From Candidatus Omnitrophota bacterium (GTDB lineage Bacteria > Omnitrophota > Gorgyraeia > Duberdicusellales > 4484-171): a stretch of 13,169 nt of DNA. Under the pieces are notes generated by a model. The model did no database searches. It worked only from the letters and a program-made list of their open reading frames with translations, and was not told where the DNA came from. The position numbers and the translations under genes are program-made. The stretch covers positions 1 through 13,169 of the forward strand of contig DAOVKQ010000004.1 in the NCBI GenBank assembly GCA_030631705.1, given 5' to 3'. Positions 6,626-13,169 of the stretch are shown here, piece by piece. Within the stretch, counting starts at the first letter, position 1. Every line of letters begins with the position of its first letter.

Positions 6626-7084
6626 ATGAAAGAAAAAATAACAATTATTTTAGGGAGCAGTTCGGATATCGGGAAGCTGAAAGATGGTTTTGCTTTACTT
6701 GATAAGATGAAGATAAAATATAAATTAGAAGTCATCTCAGCCCATCGCAATCCTGATAAGTTAAGAGAGTTATGTAAAAAAATGGAGAAACAAGGCACAA
6801 AAGTTGTTATTGCCTGTGCCGGACTTGCCTGCGCTCTTCCCGGTTTTGTAGCTTCCTATGTGGATATACCGGTTATCGGTGTGCCTATTGAAGGCGGAAT
6901 GCTCGACGGGCTGGACAGTCTCTTGTCTATCGTGCAGGTTCCTAAAGGTCTGGGCCTGGTAAGCAGCGGAACAGGTAACAGGGGCCTGATAAACGCGATT
7001 ATTTTCGCTTTAGAAATTATTTCCTTAAGTGATGAAAGTGTTCGTTTGAAATTACTTAAATTAAAAAAGAAGTTTAAAGATTGA
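6626..7084 (+). CDS. purE: AIR carboxylase / N5-CAIR mutase family protein (PurE), divergent
   Basis: PurE family enzymes make CAIR, either from N5-CAIR (class I, with PurK) or directly from AIR and CO2 (class II). The 152-residue protein begins IILGSSSDIGKL, the standard G-S-x-SD phosphate-binding loop, followed by ISAHRNP (H40, R41). Arg after SAH is class I-like; class II has Lys. The central motif is CAGLACALPG (64-73), where class I normally has GAGGAAHLPG, so the His of HLPG is Ala70. GVPIEGGMLDGLDSLLSIVQVP and GNRGLINAIIFALEI follow the class I pattern of VPVxxxxLxGxDSLxSIVQMP and GxxGAxNAAL. It is therefore class I-like in layout but altered near the active site. Whether PurK exists in the genome cannot be seen. 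It could also be a PurE homologue with another substrate, but a purine operon just upstream favours purine synthesis. Its stop overlaps the next start. Confidence 0.85.
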   Translation: MKEKITIILGSSSDIGKLKDGFALLDKMKIKYKLEVISAHRNPDKLRELCKKMEKQGTKVVIACAGLACALPGFVASYVDIPVIGVPIEGGMLDGLDSLLSIVQVPKGLGLVSSGTGNRGLINAIIFALEIISLSDESVRLKLLKLKKKFKD

Positions 7085-8145
7085 AAAAAATAATGGTCGA
7101 TAGAAATAGTTTTGATGAGTCAATAATTAAACAGGCTGCGTTATCTCTCCGGGAAGGTAAGATAGTCGCTCTCCCTACAGAGACAGTATACGGCTTAGGG
7201 GCGGTTTGCGATAACCAGCAGGCTGTTAACAGGCTTTATCAGATAAAGAAACGTCCAACGAATAAGCCCTTTACTATATGTGTACCGGATAAAACCACGG
7301 CCAAAAAACATTTTGCCGTAATGCCTCCTTTTGGTTACAGAATCTTGGATGAGTTTTGGCCCGGTCCTCTGACAATAATTTTTTACGCGCCGGGAGGAGA
7401 AAAAAAGATTGGTATCCGAATTCCTTCCCATAAATTAGTTCTTGCCGTTTTGAAAGAATTAGGCGCGTCTGTTTGTCTGCCTTCGGCAAATATAAGCGGA
7501 GAAAAAAATTCTCTATCAGCCGAAGAAGTAGAACAAATATTCGGAGATAGTGTTGATTTGATTATTGATGCCGGTAAATCCGAGCTTAAAGTTCCTTCAA
7601 CCGTCGTGGATTTAACATATCATCCTTTTAAAGTATTAAGGGAGGGAAGAATTTCCGCTAAAGATTTAATGATGGTATTTTTTAGGAAAAGGATTGTCTT
7701 TGTCTGTACAGGAAATACCTGCCGTTCACCTTTAGCGGAGTATATGCTGAAAAGGCGCTTATCTGAGATATTTCCTTATCTTGAAGCAAGGTATGATATA
7801 GTTTCCCGGGGTATTATTTCCTTAGGCGCTCAGCCGGCGCATTATGAAATTTCCCGAATATTAAAAGAAAAAGAGGGTATAGATCCAAGCAGTCATATTT
7901 CAACAAAGCTTGACAAAGATATGATATTGTCCAGTGATATATTTATCGTAATGGAGGAGATGCATAAAGATTATATCATTAAGACAGAGCCTACGGCAGA
8001 GTCAAGAATATTTCCTTTAAGAAAATTCCTTCCTTCGGAGTATTCACAGGATATTATTGATCCCATAAGCAAGCCTGTCGAAGTATATGAAAAGGTTTAT
8101 TTTCTTCTGGATCAGGCTATTAATGAATTGATAGAGTGGCTTTAG
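7081..8145 (+). CDS. Fusion: TsaC/YrdC threonylcarbamoyl-AMP synthase + YwlE-type protein arginine phosphatase
   Basis: The 354-residue protein joins two enzymes usually encoded separately. Residues 1-195 are a YrdC/Sua5 domain, which makes threonylcarbamoyl-AMP for the tRNA modification t6A: LPTETVYGLG (31-40), KKRPTNKP (56-63), WPGPLTII, IRIPSH, SANISG (135-140) and STVVD (173-177), then VLREGRIS. Residues 203-354 are a low-molecular-weight phosphatase domain: FVCTGNTCRSPLAE with nucleophile C209 and R215, and a DP general-acid site at D327. Thr213 in CTGNTCR matches the Thr that marks Bacillus YwlE as a phosphoarginine phosphatase, so arginine phosphatase is likelier than tyrosine phosphatase. 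In Bacillus, ywlC (tsaC) and ywlE are near-neighbours just before rpiB, as here. The TTG at 7081 overlaps the purE stop; an ATG at 7093 is an alternative start. No stop or frameshift separates the two domains. Confidence 0.88.
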   Translation: MKKIMVDRNSFDESIIKQAALSLREGKIVALPTETVYGLGAVCDNQQAVNRLYQIKKRPTNKPFTICVPDKTTAKKHFAVMPPFGYRILDEFWPGPLTIIFYAPGGEKKIGIRIPSHKLVLAVLKELGASVCLPSANISGEKNSLSAEEVEQIFGDSVDLIIDAGKSELKVPSTVVDLTYHPFKVLREGRISAKDLMMVFFRKRIVFVCTGNTCRSPLAEYMLKRRLSEIFPYLEARYDIVSRGIISLGAQPAHYEISRILKEKEGIDPSSHISTKLDKDMILSSDIFIVMEEMHKDYIIKTEPTAESRIFPLRKFLPSEYSQDIIDPISKPVEVYEKVYFLLDQAINELIEWL

Positions 8146-8170
8146 ATAAAAGTAAGAGTTATGGTGTAGT

Positions 8171-8608
8171 ATGAAAATAGCAATTGCCAGTGACCACAGA
8201 GGGTTCAAATTGAAAAGTATTCTTACTGAATATATCGAGAACAAAGATATGATAGTTAATGATTTTGGAACTTTTAGCCATGATTCCTGTGATTATCCCG
8301 ATTATGTTTATCCGGCAGTCATGGCGGTTAAACAGAAAAAAGCAGATAGAGCAATTGTTATATGTTATAGCGGGGTGGGCAGCAGCATTGTTGCCAACCG
8401 CATTAAGGGTATTAGGGCGGCTTTGGTTTTCACCATAAGAACAGCAGTTCTTTCACGTATGCACAATAACAGTAATGTCCTGGTACTGGGAGCCGGTTTC
8501 CTCAAAACTGATTATGCTAAGAAAATGGTAATTAGATGGCTTAATACGCCTTTTGAGGGAGGGCGGCATTTAAAACGTTTGAGAAAGATAGAAAGCTTAA
8601 CCGATTAA
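8171..8608 (+). CDS. rpiB: Ribose 5-phosphate isomerase B / LacAB-family sugar isomerase
   Basis: RpiB interconverts ribulose 5-phosphate and ribose 5-phosphate, the source of PRPP for the purine genes upstream. The 145-residue protein is of usual length and starts [15 protein letters not shown] (SDHxGF, with H9), then [57 protein letters not shown] and [10 protein letters not shown]. The catalytic Cys is present (C65), as are H98 and N99. The usual CGTGIGMSIAAN stretch reads [12 protein letters not shown], so Gly is replaced by Tyr66 and Thr by Ser67. The Asp that commonly follows the RAAL motif is also missing ([10 protein letters not shown]). The fold is not in doubt but the exact substrate might differ. 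The gene follows the fusion gene by 25 bases and precedes glyA by eight, the same order as in the Bacillus ywl region. Confidence 0.9.
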   Translation: MKIAIASDHRGFKLKSILTEYIENKDMIVNDFGTFSHDSCDYPDYVYPAVMAVKQKKADRAIVICYSGVGSSIVANRIKGIRAALVFTIRTAVLSRMHNNSNVLVLGAGFLKTDYAKKMVIRWLNTPFEGGRHLKRLRKIESLTD

Positions 8609-8616
8609 AAAGAAAA

Positions 8617-9867
8617 ATGTTTGAACAGTTAAAAAAAGATGACCCTGTAGCGTATAAAAGTATTTGGCGGGAAATAATCAGGCAGCGGGAACAGATTGAG
8701 CTTATCGCCAGCGAGAATTTTACTCCTCTTTCGGTAATTGAGGCTTGCGGAACGCCTCTGACTAATAAATACGCCGAAGGATATCCTCAAGCAAGATGGT
8801 ATGGTGGCTGCGGTTACGTGGATGAAGTAGAGGACCTTGCCTGCCAGAGAGTAAAAGAATTGTTTGGCGCCGAGCATGCTAATGTCCAGCCTCATTCAGG
8901 AACTCAGGCTAACATGGCGGTGTTTATGGCTATGTTAGAGGCAAAAGATACTATTTTAGCTATGGATCTTGCTTGTGGCGGACATCTTTCTCACGGTCAT
9001 CCCTTAAATTTTAGCGGAAAATTCTATAATGTTATATTCTACGGAGTAAACAGAGAGACTGAATGTCTGGATTATAGTGAGATTGAGATTCTGGCGAAGA
9101 AGCATAAGCCCAAGCTGATCATAGCCGGAGCAAGCGCGTACCCGCGGATAATAGATTTTAAAAAATTCCGCGAGATTGCCGACAGCGTAGGAGCTTATTT
9201 GTTTGTTGACATGGCTCATTTTGCCGGGCTGGTAGCGGCAAAAATATATCCTAATCCTTGTGAATATGCCGAGGTTGTTACTTCTACTACTCATAAAACA
9301 TTAAGAGGCCCCCGGGCCGGCTTTATACTATGCAGGAAAGAATTCGCGAAGAAGATAGATACAGCGGTTTTTCCCGGTATCCAGGGAGGTCCGTTCATGC
9401 ATATTATTGCCGCGAAAGCGGTTGCCTTTGGTTTGGCTTTAAAACCTGCTTTTGCCGGGTATCAGAAGGAAATTGTTAAGAATGCCCGGTATTTTTCATT
9501 TTGTATGGAAGAAAAAGGTTATCGTATAGTAGGAGGAGGCACAGATACCCATCTTTTTCTGGTTGATTTAAGGCCTAAAGATTTGAGCGGAAAGAAAGCC
9601 GCTTTAATTTTAGAGGAAACTAATATTGCAGTAAATAAGAACCTGATACCGTTTGATCCCAAACCCCCCATTGTTACAAGCGGTATTCGCATAGGAACTC
9701 CGGCAATAACCACCCGGGGTGTAGATACCAAAGGTATAAAATGTATAGTCGAATTTATTGACCAGGCGTTGTCTAATCGTGATAATCCGAAAGTGTTCGG
9801 CGAAATAAAGAAAGCCGTAGCGGATTTTATTAGTAAGTATCCACTATATCCTGAAATTGAAGAATAA
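8617..9867 (+). CDS. glyA: Serine hydroxymethyltransferase
   Basis: This PLP enzyme converts serine and tetrahydrofolate to glycine and 5,10-methylene-tetrahydrofolate. The 416-residue length is normal. Visible motifs are [11 protein letters not shown] near the N-terminus, [46 protein letters not shown], the Asp of [13 protein letters not shown], and the PLP lysine in [34 protein letters not shown] and [14 protein letters not shown] also match. All the key motifs I could check are intact. It supplies glycine for purD and one-carbon units for purine and thymidylate synthesis, which suits its neighbours. The ATG at 8617 is preceded only by A-rich sequence rather than a good ribosome binding site; the eight-base gap after rpiB suggests coupling. 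The 3' end overlaps the start assigned to the dCMP deaminase gene by 11 bases. Confidence 0.97.
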   Translation: MFEQLKKDDPVAYKSIWREIIRQREQIELIASENFTPLSVIEACGTPLTNKYAEGYPQARWYGGCGYVDEVEDLACQRVKELFGAEHANVQPHSGTQANMAVFMAMLEAKDTILAMDLACGGHLSHGHPLNFSGKFYNVIFYGVNRETECLDYSEIEILAKKHKPKLIIAGASAYPRIIDFKKFREIADSVGAYLFVDMAHFAGLVAAKIYPNPCEYAEVVTSTTHKTLRGPRAGFILCRKEFAKKIDTAVFPGIQGGPFMHIIAAKAVAFGLALKPAFAGYQKEIVKNARYFSFCMEEKGYRIVGGGTDTHLFLVDLRPKDLSGKKAALILEETNIAVNKNLIPFDPKPPIVTSGIRIGTPAITTRGVDTKGIKCIVEFIDQALSNRDNPKVFGEIKKAVADFISKYPLYPEIEE

Positions 9868-10309
9868 AATTGAACGCCCCAATTGGACTGAATATTTTCT
9901 GCAAGCGGCCGATCTTATCTCCAAACGTTCTACCTGTCTGCGCCGGAAAGTAGGCGCGGTTTTGGTTAAGGATAAAAGAATTCTTGCTACCGGATATAAC
10001 GGCGCGCCCAGTGGAATTAAACACTGTAATGTTACGGGATGTTTAAGGGATAAATTAGGCGTTTCTTCGGGTGAGCGTCATGAATTGTGCCGCGGTTTAC
10101 ATGCCGAACAAAACGTTTTGCTGCAGGCAGCAATGCACGGAGTTTCGGTAAAGGGAAGCGTCTTATATATTACTAACGCTCCCTGCAGTATTTGTGCTAA
10201 AATGATTATTAACGCCGGTATAGAGGGGATTGTTTATAAAGATAACTATCCTGATAAAATGGCTAAAGATTTCTTGGAAGAAGCCGGGATAAAGATAACA
10301 AGAGTATAA
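9857..10309 (+). CDS. dCMP deaminase (ComEB-type cytidine/deoxycytidylate deaminase family)
   Basis: The family deaminates dCMP to dUMP, the substrate of thymidylate synthase. The 150-residue protein has [13 protein letters not shown] with [12 protein letters not shown], the zinc motif HAEQN (H82 ligand, E84 proton carrier) and PCSICAK (C110 and C113 ligands). The Cys/His-rich stretch between them (HCNVTGC..., RHELCRG) is typical of ComEB/dCMP deaminases, which often bind a second zinc there. The start is a TTG at 9857 inside the end of glyA; I keep it because no better start lies before the conserved [12 protein letters not shown] segment, but it is not certain and there is no obvious ribosome binding site. 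Together with glyA upstream, this gene points to dTMP synthesis. nrdR, which controls ribonucleotide reductase genes, follows. A tRNA-adenosine or riboflavin-pathway deaminase is less likely because the ComEB-type insert is present. Confidence 0.9.
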   Translation: MKNKIERPNWTEYFLQAADLISKRSTCLRRKVGAVLVKDKRILATGYNGAPSGIKHCNVTGCLRDKLGVSSGERHELCRGLHAEQNVLLQAAMHGVSVKGSVLYITNAPCSICAKMIINAGIEGIVYKDNYPDKMAKDFLEEAGIKITRV

Positions 10310-10318
10310 AGCGCATCA

Positions 10319-10339
10319 CGCGGGGACGCGCCGGGCGCG
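10319..10339. other. GC-rich CGCG palindromes between dCMP deaminase and nrdR genes
   Basis: In an otherwise AT-rich gap, CGCG occurs at 10319-10322, 10327-10330 and 10336-10339. The first pair can form a hairpin around GGGA. The second pair lies in the 13-base palindrome CGCGCC-G-GGCGCG (10327-10339). The two foldings exclude each other. There is no T-run after them, only ATATATATT. The site could be an operator or an RNA structure before nrdR. The sequence is certain; the function is unknown. Confidence 0.3.
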
Positions 10340-10371
10340 AATATATATTAACCGTTAAACAATAACTAATT

Positions 10372-10833
10372 ATGAAGTGTCCTTATTGTAATCATAACGA
10401 AGATAAGGTAATTGATTCCCGGGAAACCATGAACGCCATTTCGATACGAAGGAGAAGGGAGTGTATAAACTGCGGCAAGAGATTTACTACTTATGAATAT
10501 ATCGAGAAAACACCTCTTATGGTGGTAAAGAAAGACGGGAGGCGGGAGCCTTTCAGCAGAGACAAGGTTGCTTCCGGACTGCTTAAAGCCTGTCAGAAAA
10601 GGCCGGTGAGCATGGAAAGCATAGAGAGGCTGGTATCTGAGGTTGAAAGCGTACTACAAAATAAATTCGATCGCGAAGTTGAAGCAAATTTTATCGGTAA
10701 ACTGGTAATGGACAAACTTGCTTGTTTGGATGATGTTGCTTATGTGCGGTTTGCCTCTGTTTACCGGCAGTTTAAAGATGTTAACCAGTTTGTTAAAGAA
10801 TCACGGGATGTTTTGAGTAAGAAGACAAAATGA
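10372..10833 (+). CDS. nrdR: Transcriptional repressor NrdR
   Basis: NrdR represses ribonucleotide reductase genes when dATP/ATP occupy its ATP-cone. The 153-residue protein is of standard length. The N-terminal zinc ribbon is clear: CPYC (C3, C6), VIDSRET, IRRRRECINCGKRFTTYEYIE (C31, C34). Residues 46-136 are the ATP-cone: PLMVVKKDGRREPFSRDKVASGLLKAC with KRPVS, ending near VAYVRFASVYRQFKD. The ATG at 10372 begins the family's usual MKCP start. It is preceded by AACAATAACTAATT without a recognisable ribosome binding site. The gap to the deaminase gene is 62 bases and has CGCG palindromes. I saw no obvious NrdR-box pair in the window, so its targets are presumably elsewhere. The 3' end overlaps the next gene by ATGA. 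Confidence 0.97.
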   Translation: MKCPYCNHNEDKVIDSRETMNAISIRRRRECINCGKRFTTYEYIEKTPLMVVKKDGRREPFSRDKVASGLLKACQKRPVSMESIERLVSEVESVLQNKFDREVEANFIGKLVMDKLACLDDVAYVRFASVYRQFKDVNQFVKESRDVLSKKTK

Positions 10834-11234
10834 TCGAGGTTAAATTATCCAAGATCATTATTGATGAAGAAAAGAAAGAACAGGTAATTGTCTTAAAAGA
10901 AAAAAACGGAGATAAACTCCTTCCTATAGTAATTGGTTTAAATGAAGCCGCGGCAATAAAAATGGAGCTGAGTGGCTTTGTTCCTCCCCGGCCGTTAACC
11001 CACGATTTGATAAAAGATATAATGGATAATTTGCGGGTAAATTTGGAAAAAGTTGTTATAGATAAACTGATTGATACTACTTTTCACGCAAAACTTTGTA
11101 TCAAGGATAAAGACGGTAAACAAAGCATTATTGACGCGCGGCCTTCGGACAGTATTGCTCTGGCAATAAGGATGAAAGTACCCATATTTGTAGGCGAAGA
11201 GGTATTTAAGAATCTTTTTCCAAATGTCTTATGA
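10830..11234 (+). CDS. DUF151 / bifunctional nuclease family protein
   Basis: The 134-residue protein shows the DUF151 (BFN) pattern: LPIVIGLNEAAAIKMELSG near residues 31-49, then RPLTHDLIKDIMDNL, an FHAKLCIKD strand, and DARPSDSIALAIRMKVPIFV toward the C-terminus. Members have been described as bifunctional nucleases in plants, and bacterial homologues are widespread, but their role in bacteria is poorly established. I therefore name the family, not an activity. The length is near the usual core and no extra domain such as UVR is appended. The ATG overlaps the nrdR stop (ATGA at 10830-10833), and the same kind of overlap links it to the phosphoesterase gene downstream. This indicates translational coupling across three genes. 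It is probably cytoplasmic; no signal peptide or membrane segment is visible. Confidence 0.88.
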   Translation: MIEVKLSKIIIDEEKKEQVIVLKEKNGDKLLPIVIGLNEAAAIKMELSGFVPPRPLTHDLIKDIMDNLRVNLEKVVIDKLIDTTFHAKLCIKDKDGKQSIIDARPSDSIALAIRMKVPIFVGEEVFKNLFPNVL

Positions 11235-11686
11235 AGATAGGAATTGTTTCCGATACGCATGATAACCTAAATAAGATAAGGGATATGGCCGAGGTGCTTA
11301 AAGGCGCGCGCGTTGATTTTCTTCTGCACGCCGGGGATTTTATCGCGCCGTTTTCCATACCTCCTTTAAACGAATTAAACTGCGATTGGCTGGGGGTGTT
11401 AGGGAATAATGACGGCGAAATCGCCGGTTTAGACAAAGTATCAGGAGGTAGAATAAAGAAAGGCCCTTATTCACTGGAGCTTGATTCAAAAAGGATTATC
11501 TTGATGCATCAGTTTCGCGATATGGATTGCGATATTCTTATCTTTGGCCATACTCATGAGCCTAAAATAGAAAAGGGTGATAAGTTGATAGTAAACCCCG
11601 GTGAAGTTTGCGGCTGGGTTAGCGGTAAATCAAGCCTTGTCTTACTCGACTTAAACACTCTAAAGCCGGAAATTATATATTTTTAA
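11231..11686 (+). CDS. YfcE/MJ0936-type metallophosphoesterase
   Basis: This is a small calcineurin-like phosphoesterase; members hydrolyse phosphodiesters with two metal ions, but the natural substrate is generally unknown. The family ligands are visible in order: SDTH (D8, H10), HAGDF (D36), GNND (N59), a lone His in ILMHQF (H93), and GHTHEP (H107, H109). VNPGEVCGW matches the usual NPGS region. At 151 residues it is shorter than typical members (about 160-180). The deletion seems to lie between H93 and GHTH, where the usual THG-G... loop is cut to QFRDMDCD. All metal ligands survive, so it is probably active. The start overlaps the stop of the DUF151 gene as ATGA. It precedes the CCA/poly(A) polymerase gene by 14 bases, so a role in RNA metabolism is possible but only inferred. 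Confidence 0.88.
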   Translation: MKIGIVSDTHDNLNKIRDMAEVLKGARVDFLLHAGDFIAPFSIPPLNELNCDWLGVLGNNDGEIAGLDKVSGGRIKKGPYSLELDSKRIILMHQFRDMDCDILIFGHTHEPKIEKGDKLIVNPGEVCGWVSGKSSLVLLDLNTLKPEIIYF

Positions 11687-11700
11687 CCTGCCTTAATTGT

Positions 11701-13158
11701 ATGAGTCTTAAAAAAGATTTAAAAAAGATACCTTATTTATCCCGGATATCATCTCTTGCTAAGAAGGAAAAAACCGCTGTTTGGCTTGTAGGAGGTTTTT
11801 TAAGAGATGTATATTTAGCTAAACGCAAGCCCCTCATTGATTTTGATTTCTGTGTCCGGGGCGATAGTTTTAAATTCGCGAAAAAAATAAAAAAACTGAT
11901 TCCTTCCAAACTCATAATTTTAGACGATAAGCAGAAAAGTTACCGGATTATAATAAAAAAGAAAAATAGAGTTTATACTTATGATTTTAGCGCCTTAAGA
12001 GGAGATGATTTGGAAACTGATTTGTCTTTGCGTGATTTCACCATAAATACTCTTGCCTTGGATTTAACATGCCTGGAAAGGCCCAGGTTAATAGATTTAC
12101 TGGGGGCGAGAGCTGATATTGATAAAAAATGCATAAAAGCAATGAGTGAAAGAGTGATAAAGGATGATCCGTTAAGGATTTTAAGAGCCTTCAGCTTCTC
12201 GGTTAACTACGGTTTTAAAATAGAGAAAACCACAGAATCTTTGCTTAAGGCGCATAAAAATCTTCTCAAGCAGGTATCGGCTGAGAGGATAAACGAGGAA
12301 ATTTTTAAAATATTTGGTTCAAGTGATTCTTATAAGGCGATAAAAAGGATGAGCGATTTAAAGATTATTGATGTTATCCTGCCGCATATAACCGAACAGC
12401 GCGGTGTACGCCAGGGTTCATATCATCATCTTGATGTGTGGAATCATTCCCTTGAAACTCTGTACAGGTTTGAACTTTTACTTAAGCGAAAGTTTCTAAA
12501 AGATAAAGCAATGGGCGATTATCTTAGGCGGCCGGTTACCGGAAAGCATAGTCTCATTTCTGTAATAAAATTAGCCTGTATTTTACATGATGCCGGAAAG
12601 CCCCTTGCCAAGAAGAAGAAAAACAAAAGAACTATTTTTCATTCCCATGAGAAAATCGGCTCACAATTGATAGAAGACGTCTATACTGCCATTAAACTTT
12701 CATTAAAAGAAAAAGAGCTTTTAAAAAGGCTTGTTTTTTGGCATTTGCGTCCCGGGTATTTGGCTGATCAGAATTATCCTTCTCGCCGGGCAGCCTATCG
12801 TTTCTTTCGCGATATCGGGCCCGATGCCGTGGCAGTGGTTGCGCTTTCTTTAGCTGATTGGCGGGCAACACGCGGCCCCATGGTTAGCATGAAAAAGAGG
12901 TTAAGGCATGAAAAGATTATGTTTAACTTAATAGAGCACTATTTCAAAGAAGAGAAAAAACAGCCTTTGCCTAATTTAGTAGATGGTTTTGATATTATGC
13001 GAAAGTTTAAGCTCAAACCGTCTTCTTTGGTGGGAAAGGTTTTGGCTAAGATAAAAGAGGGGCAGGCGTTGGGAAGAATTTCAACCAAGTCAGATGCGTT
13101 CAAAACAGCCGCCAAGCTTATCACCAGAGATAAGCTAACAACGAAAAAGGTAATTTAA
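11701..13158 (+). CDS. CCA tRNA nucleotidyltransferase / poly(A) polymerase family protein with HD domain
   Basis: This 485-residue class II nucleotidyltransferase adds CCA, or single A or C residues or tails, to RNA 3' ends. The catalytic head shows VWLVGGFLRDVYL (G31-G32, R35-D36) and the metal-binding DFDF (D47, D49), with a third likely carboxylate at D95 (YDFSALR). RDFTINTLAL (111-120) and DDPLRILRAFSF (155-166) complete the head and neck. From about residue 228 there is an HD-type domain: YHHLDVWNHS (231-240), LACILHDAGKP (281-291, HD at 286-287) and FHSHEKIG (293-300), followed by a region ending in QALGRISTKSDA. Whether it is a full CCA enzyme, an A-adding or CC-adding enzyme or a poly(A) polymerase cannot be settled by eye. 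The ATG at 11701 has no clear ribosome binding site. The gene ends ten bases before the window edge and is complete. Confidence 0.93.
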   Translation: MSLKKDLKKIPYLSRISSLAKKEKTAVWLVGGFLRDVYLAKRKPLIDFDFCVRGDSFKFAKKIKKLIPSKLIILDDKQKSYRIIIKKKNRVYTYDFSALRGDDLETDLSLRDFTINTLALDLTCLERPRLIDLLGARADIDKKCIKAMSERVIKDDPLRILRAFSFSVNYGFKIEKTTESLLKAHKNLLKQVSAERINEEIFKIFGSSDSYKAIKRMSDLKIIDVILPHITEQRGVRQGSYHHLDVWNHSLETLYRFELLLKRKFLKDKAMGDYLRRPVTGKHSLISVIKLACILHDAGKPLAKKKKNKRTIFHSHEKIGSQLIEDVYTAIKLSLKEKELLKRLVFWHLRPGYLADQNYPSRRAAYRFFRDIGPDAVAVVALSLADWRATRGPMVSMKKRLRHEKIMFNLIEHYFKEEKKQPLPNLVDGFDIMRKFKLKPSSLVGKVLAKIKEGQALGRISTKSDAFKTAAKLITRDKLTTKKVI

Positions 13159-13169
13159 TATTTTCTGTC

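Noticed and set aside
10310..10371. NrdR box autoregulating nrdR
   Set aside because: The gap has an ATATATATT stretch but no paired ACA...TGT-type boxes that I could recognise.

Overview
This window holds ordinary bacterial housekeeping genes, all on the + strand and tightly packed, from a bacterium of moderate to low GC content. The layout recalls two Firmicutes arrangements: the purine operon order B-L-F-M-D, and tsaC-ywlE-rpiB-glyA as in the Bacillus ywlC region. However, several proteins are divergent (PurF-like, PurE, RpiB) and tsaC and ywlE are fused. This would suit an uncultivated lineage such as Omnitrophota. That assignment is a low-confidence inference; no rRNA or marker search was possible.

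Region 1 (2-6235) is a de novo purine operon: the 3' end of purB, then purL (small, PurSQ-dependent type), a purF-like gene, purM and purD. The purF-like gene is the most interesting. Its phosphoribosyltransferase half and probable Fe-S cysteines are kept, but the N-terminal catalytic Cys is Ser and other glutamine-site residues are not recognisable. Its ammonia source or substrate is therefore uncertain. purS, purQ, purC, purN/purT, purK and purH are not in the window.

Region 2 (6236-6625) is the only long non-coding stretch. It carries repeat-like debris: a degenerate double hairpin resembling an IS200/IS605-type right end, a 77-bp dyad element made of two mirrored hairpins, a possible promoter, and a dispersed-repeat-like inverted repeat in the purE leader.

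Region 3 (6626-9867) has purE (divergent), a TsaC/YrdC-arginine-phosphatase-like fusion gene, rpiB and glyA, with short gaps or overlaps suggesting one transcript. Region 4 (9857-13158) continues with a dCMP deaminase, nrdR, a DUF151/bifunctional-nuclease-type gene, a YfcE/MJ0936-type phosphoesterase and a tRNA CCA/poly(A) polymerase family gene; several junctions are ATGA overlaps.

The genes link purine synthesis (purL/F/M/D/E/B), one-carbon supply (glyA feeds formyl-folate to purines and methylene-folate to dTMP), ribose 5-phosphate supply for PRPP (rpiB), dUMP formation (dCMP deaminase), control of ribonucleotide reductase (nrdR) and tRNA maturation (TsaC, CCA enzyme). I see no clear new defence or mobile system. 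The best candidates for novelty are the altered PurF-like protein and the TsaC-phosphatase fusion.
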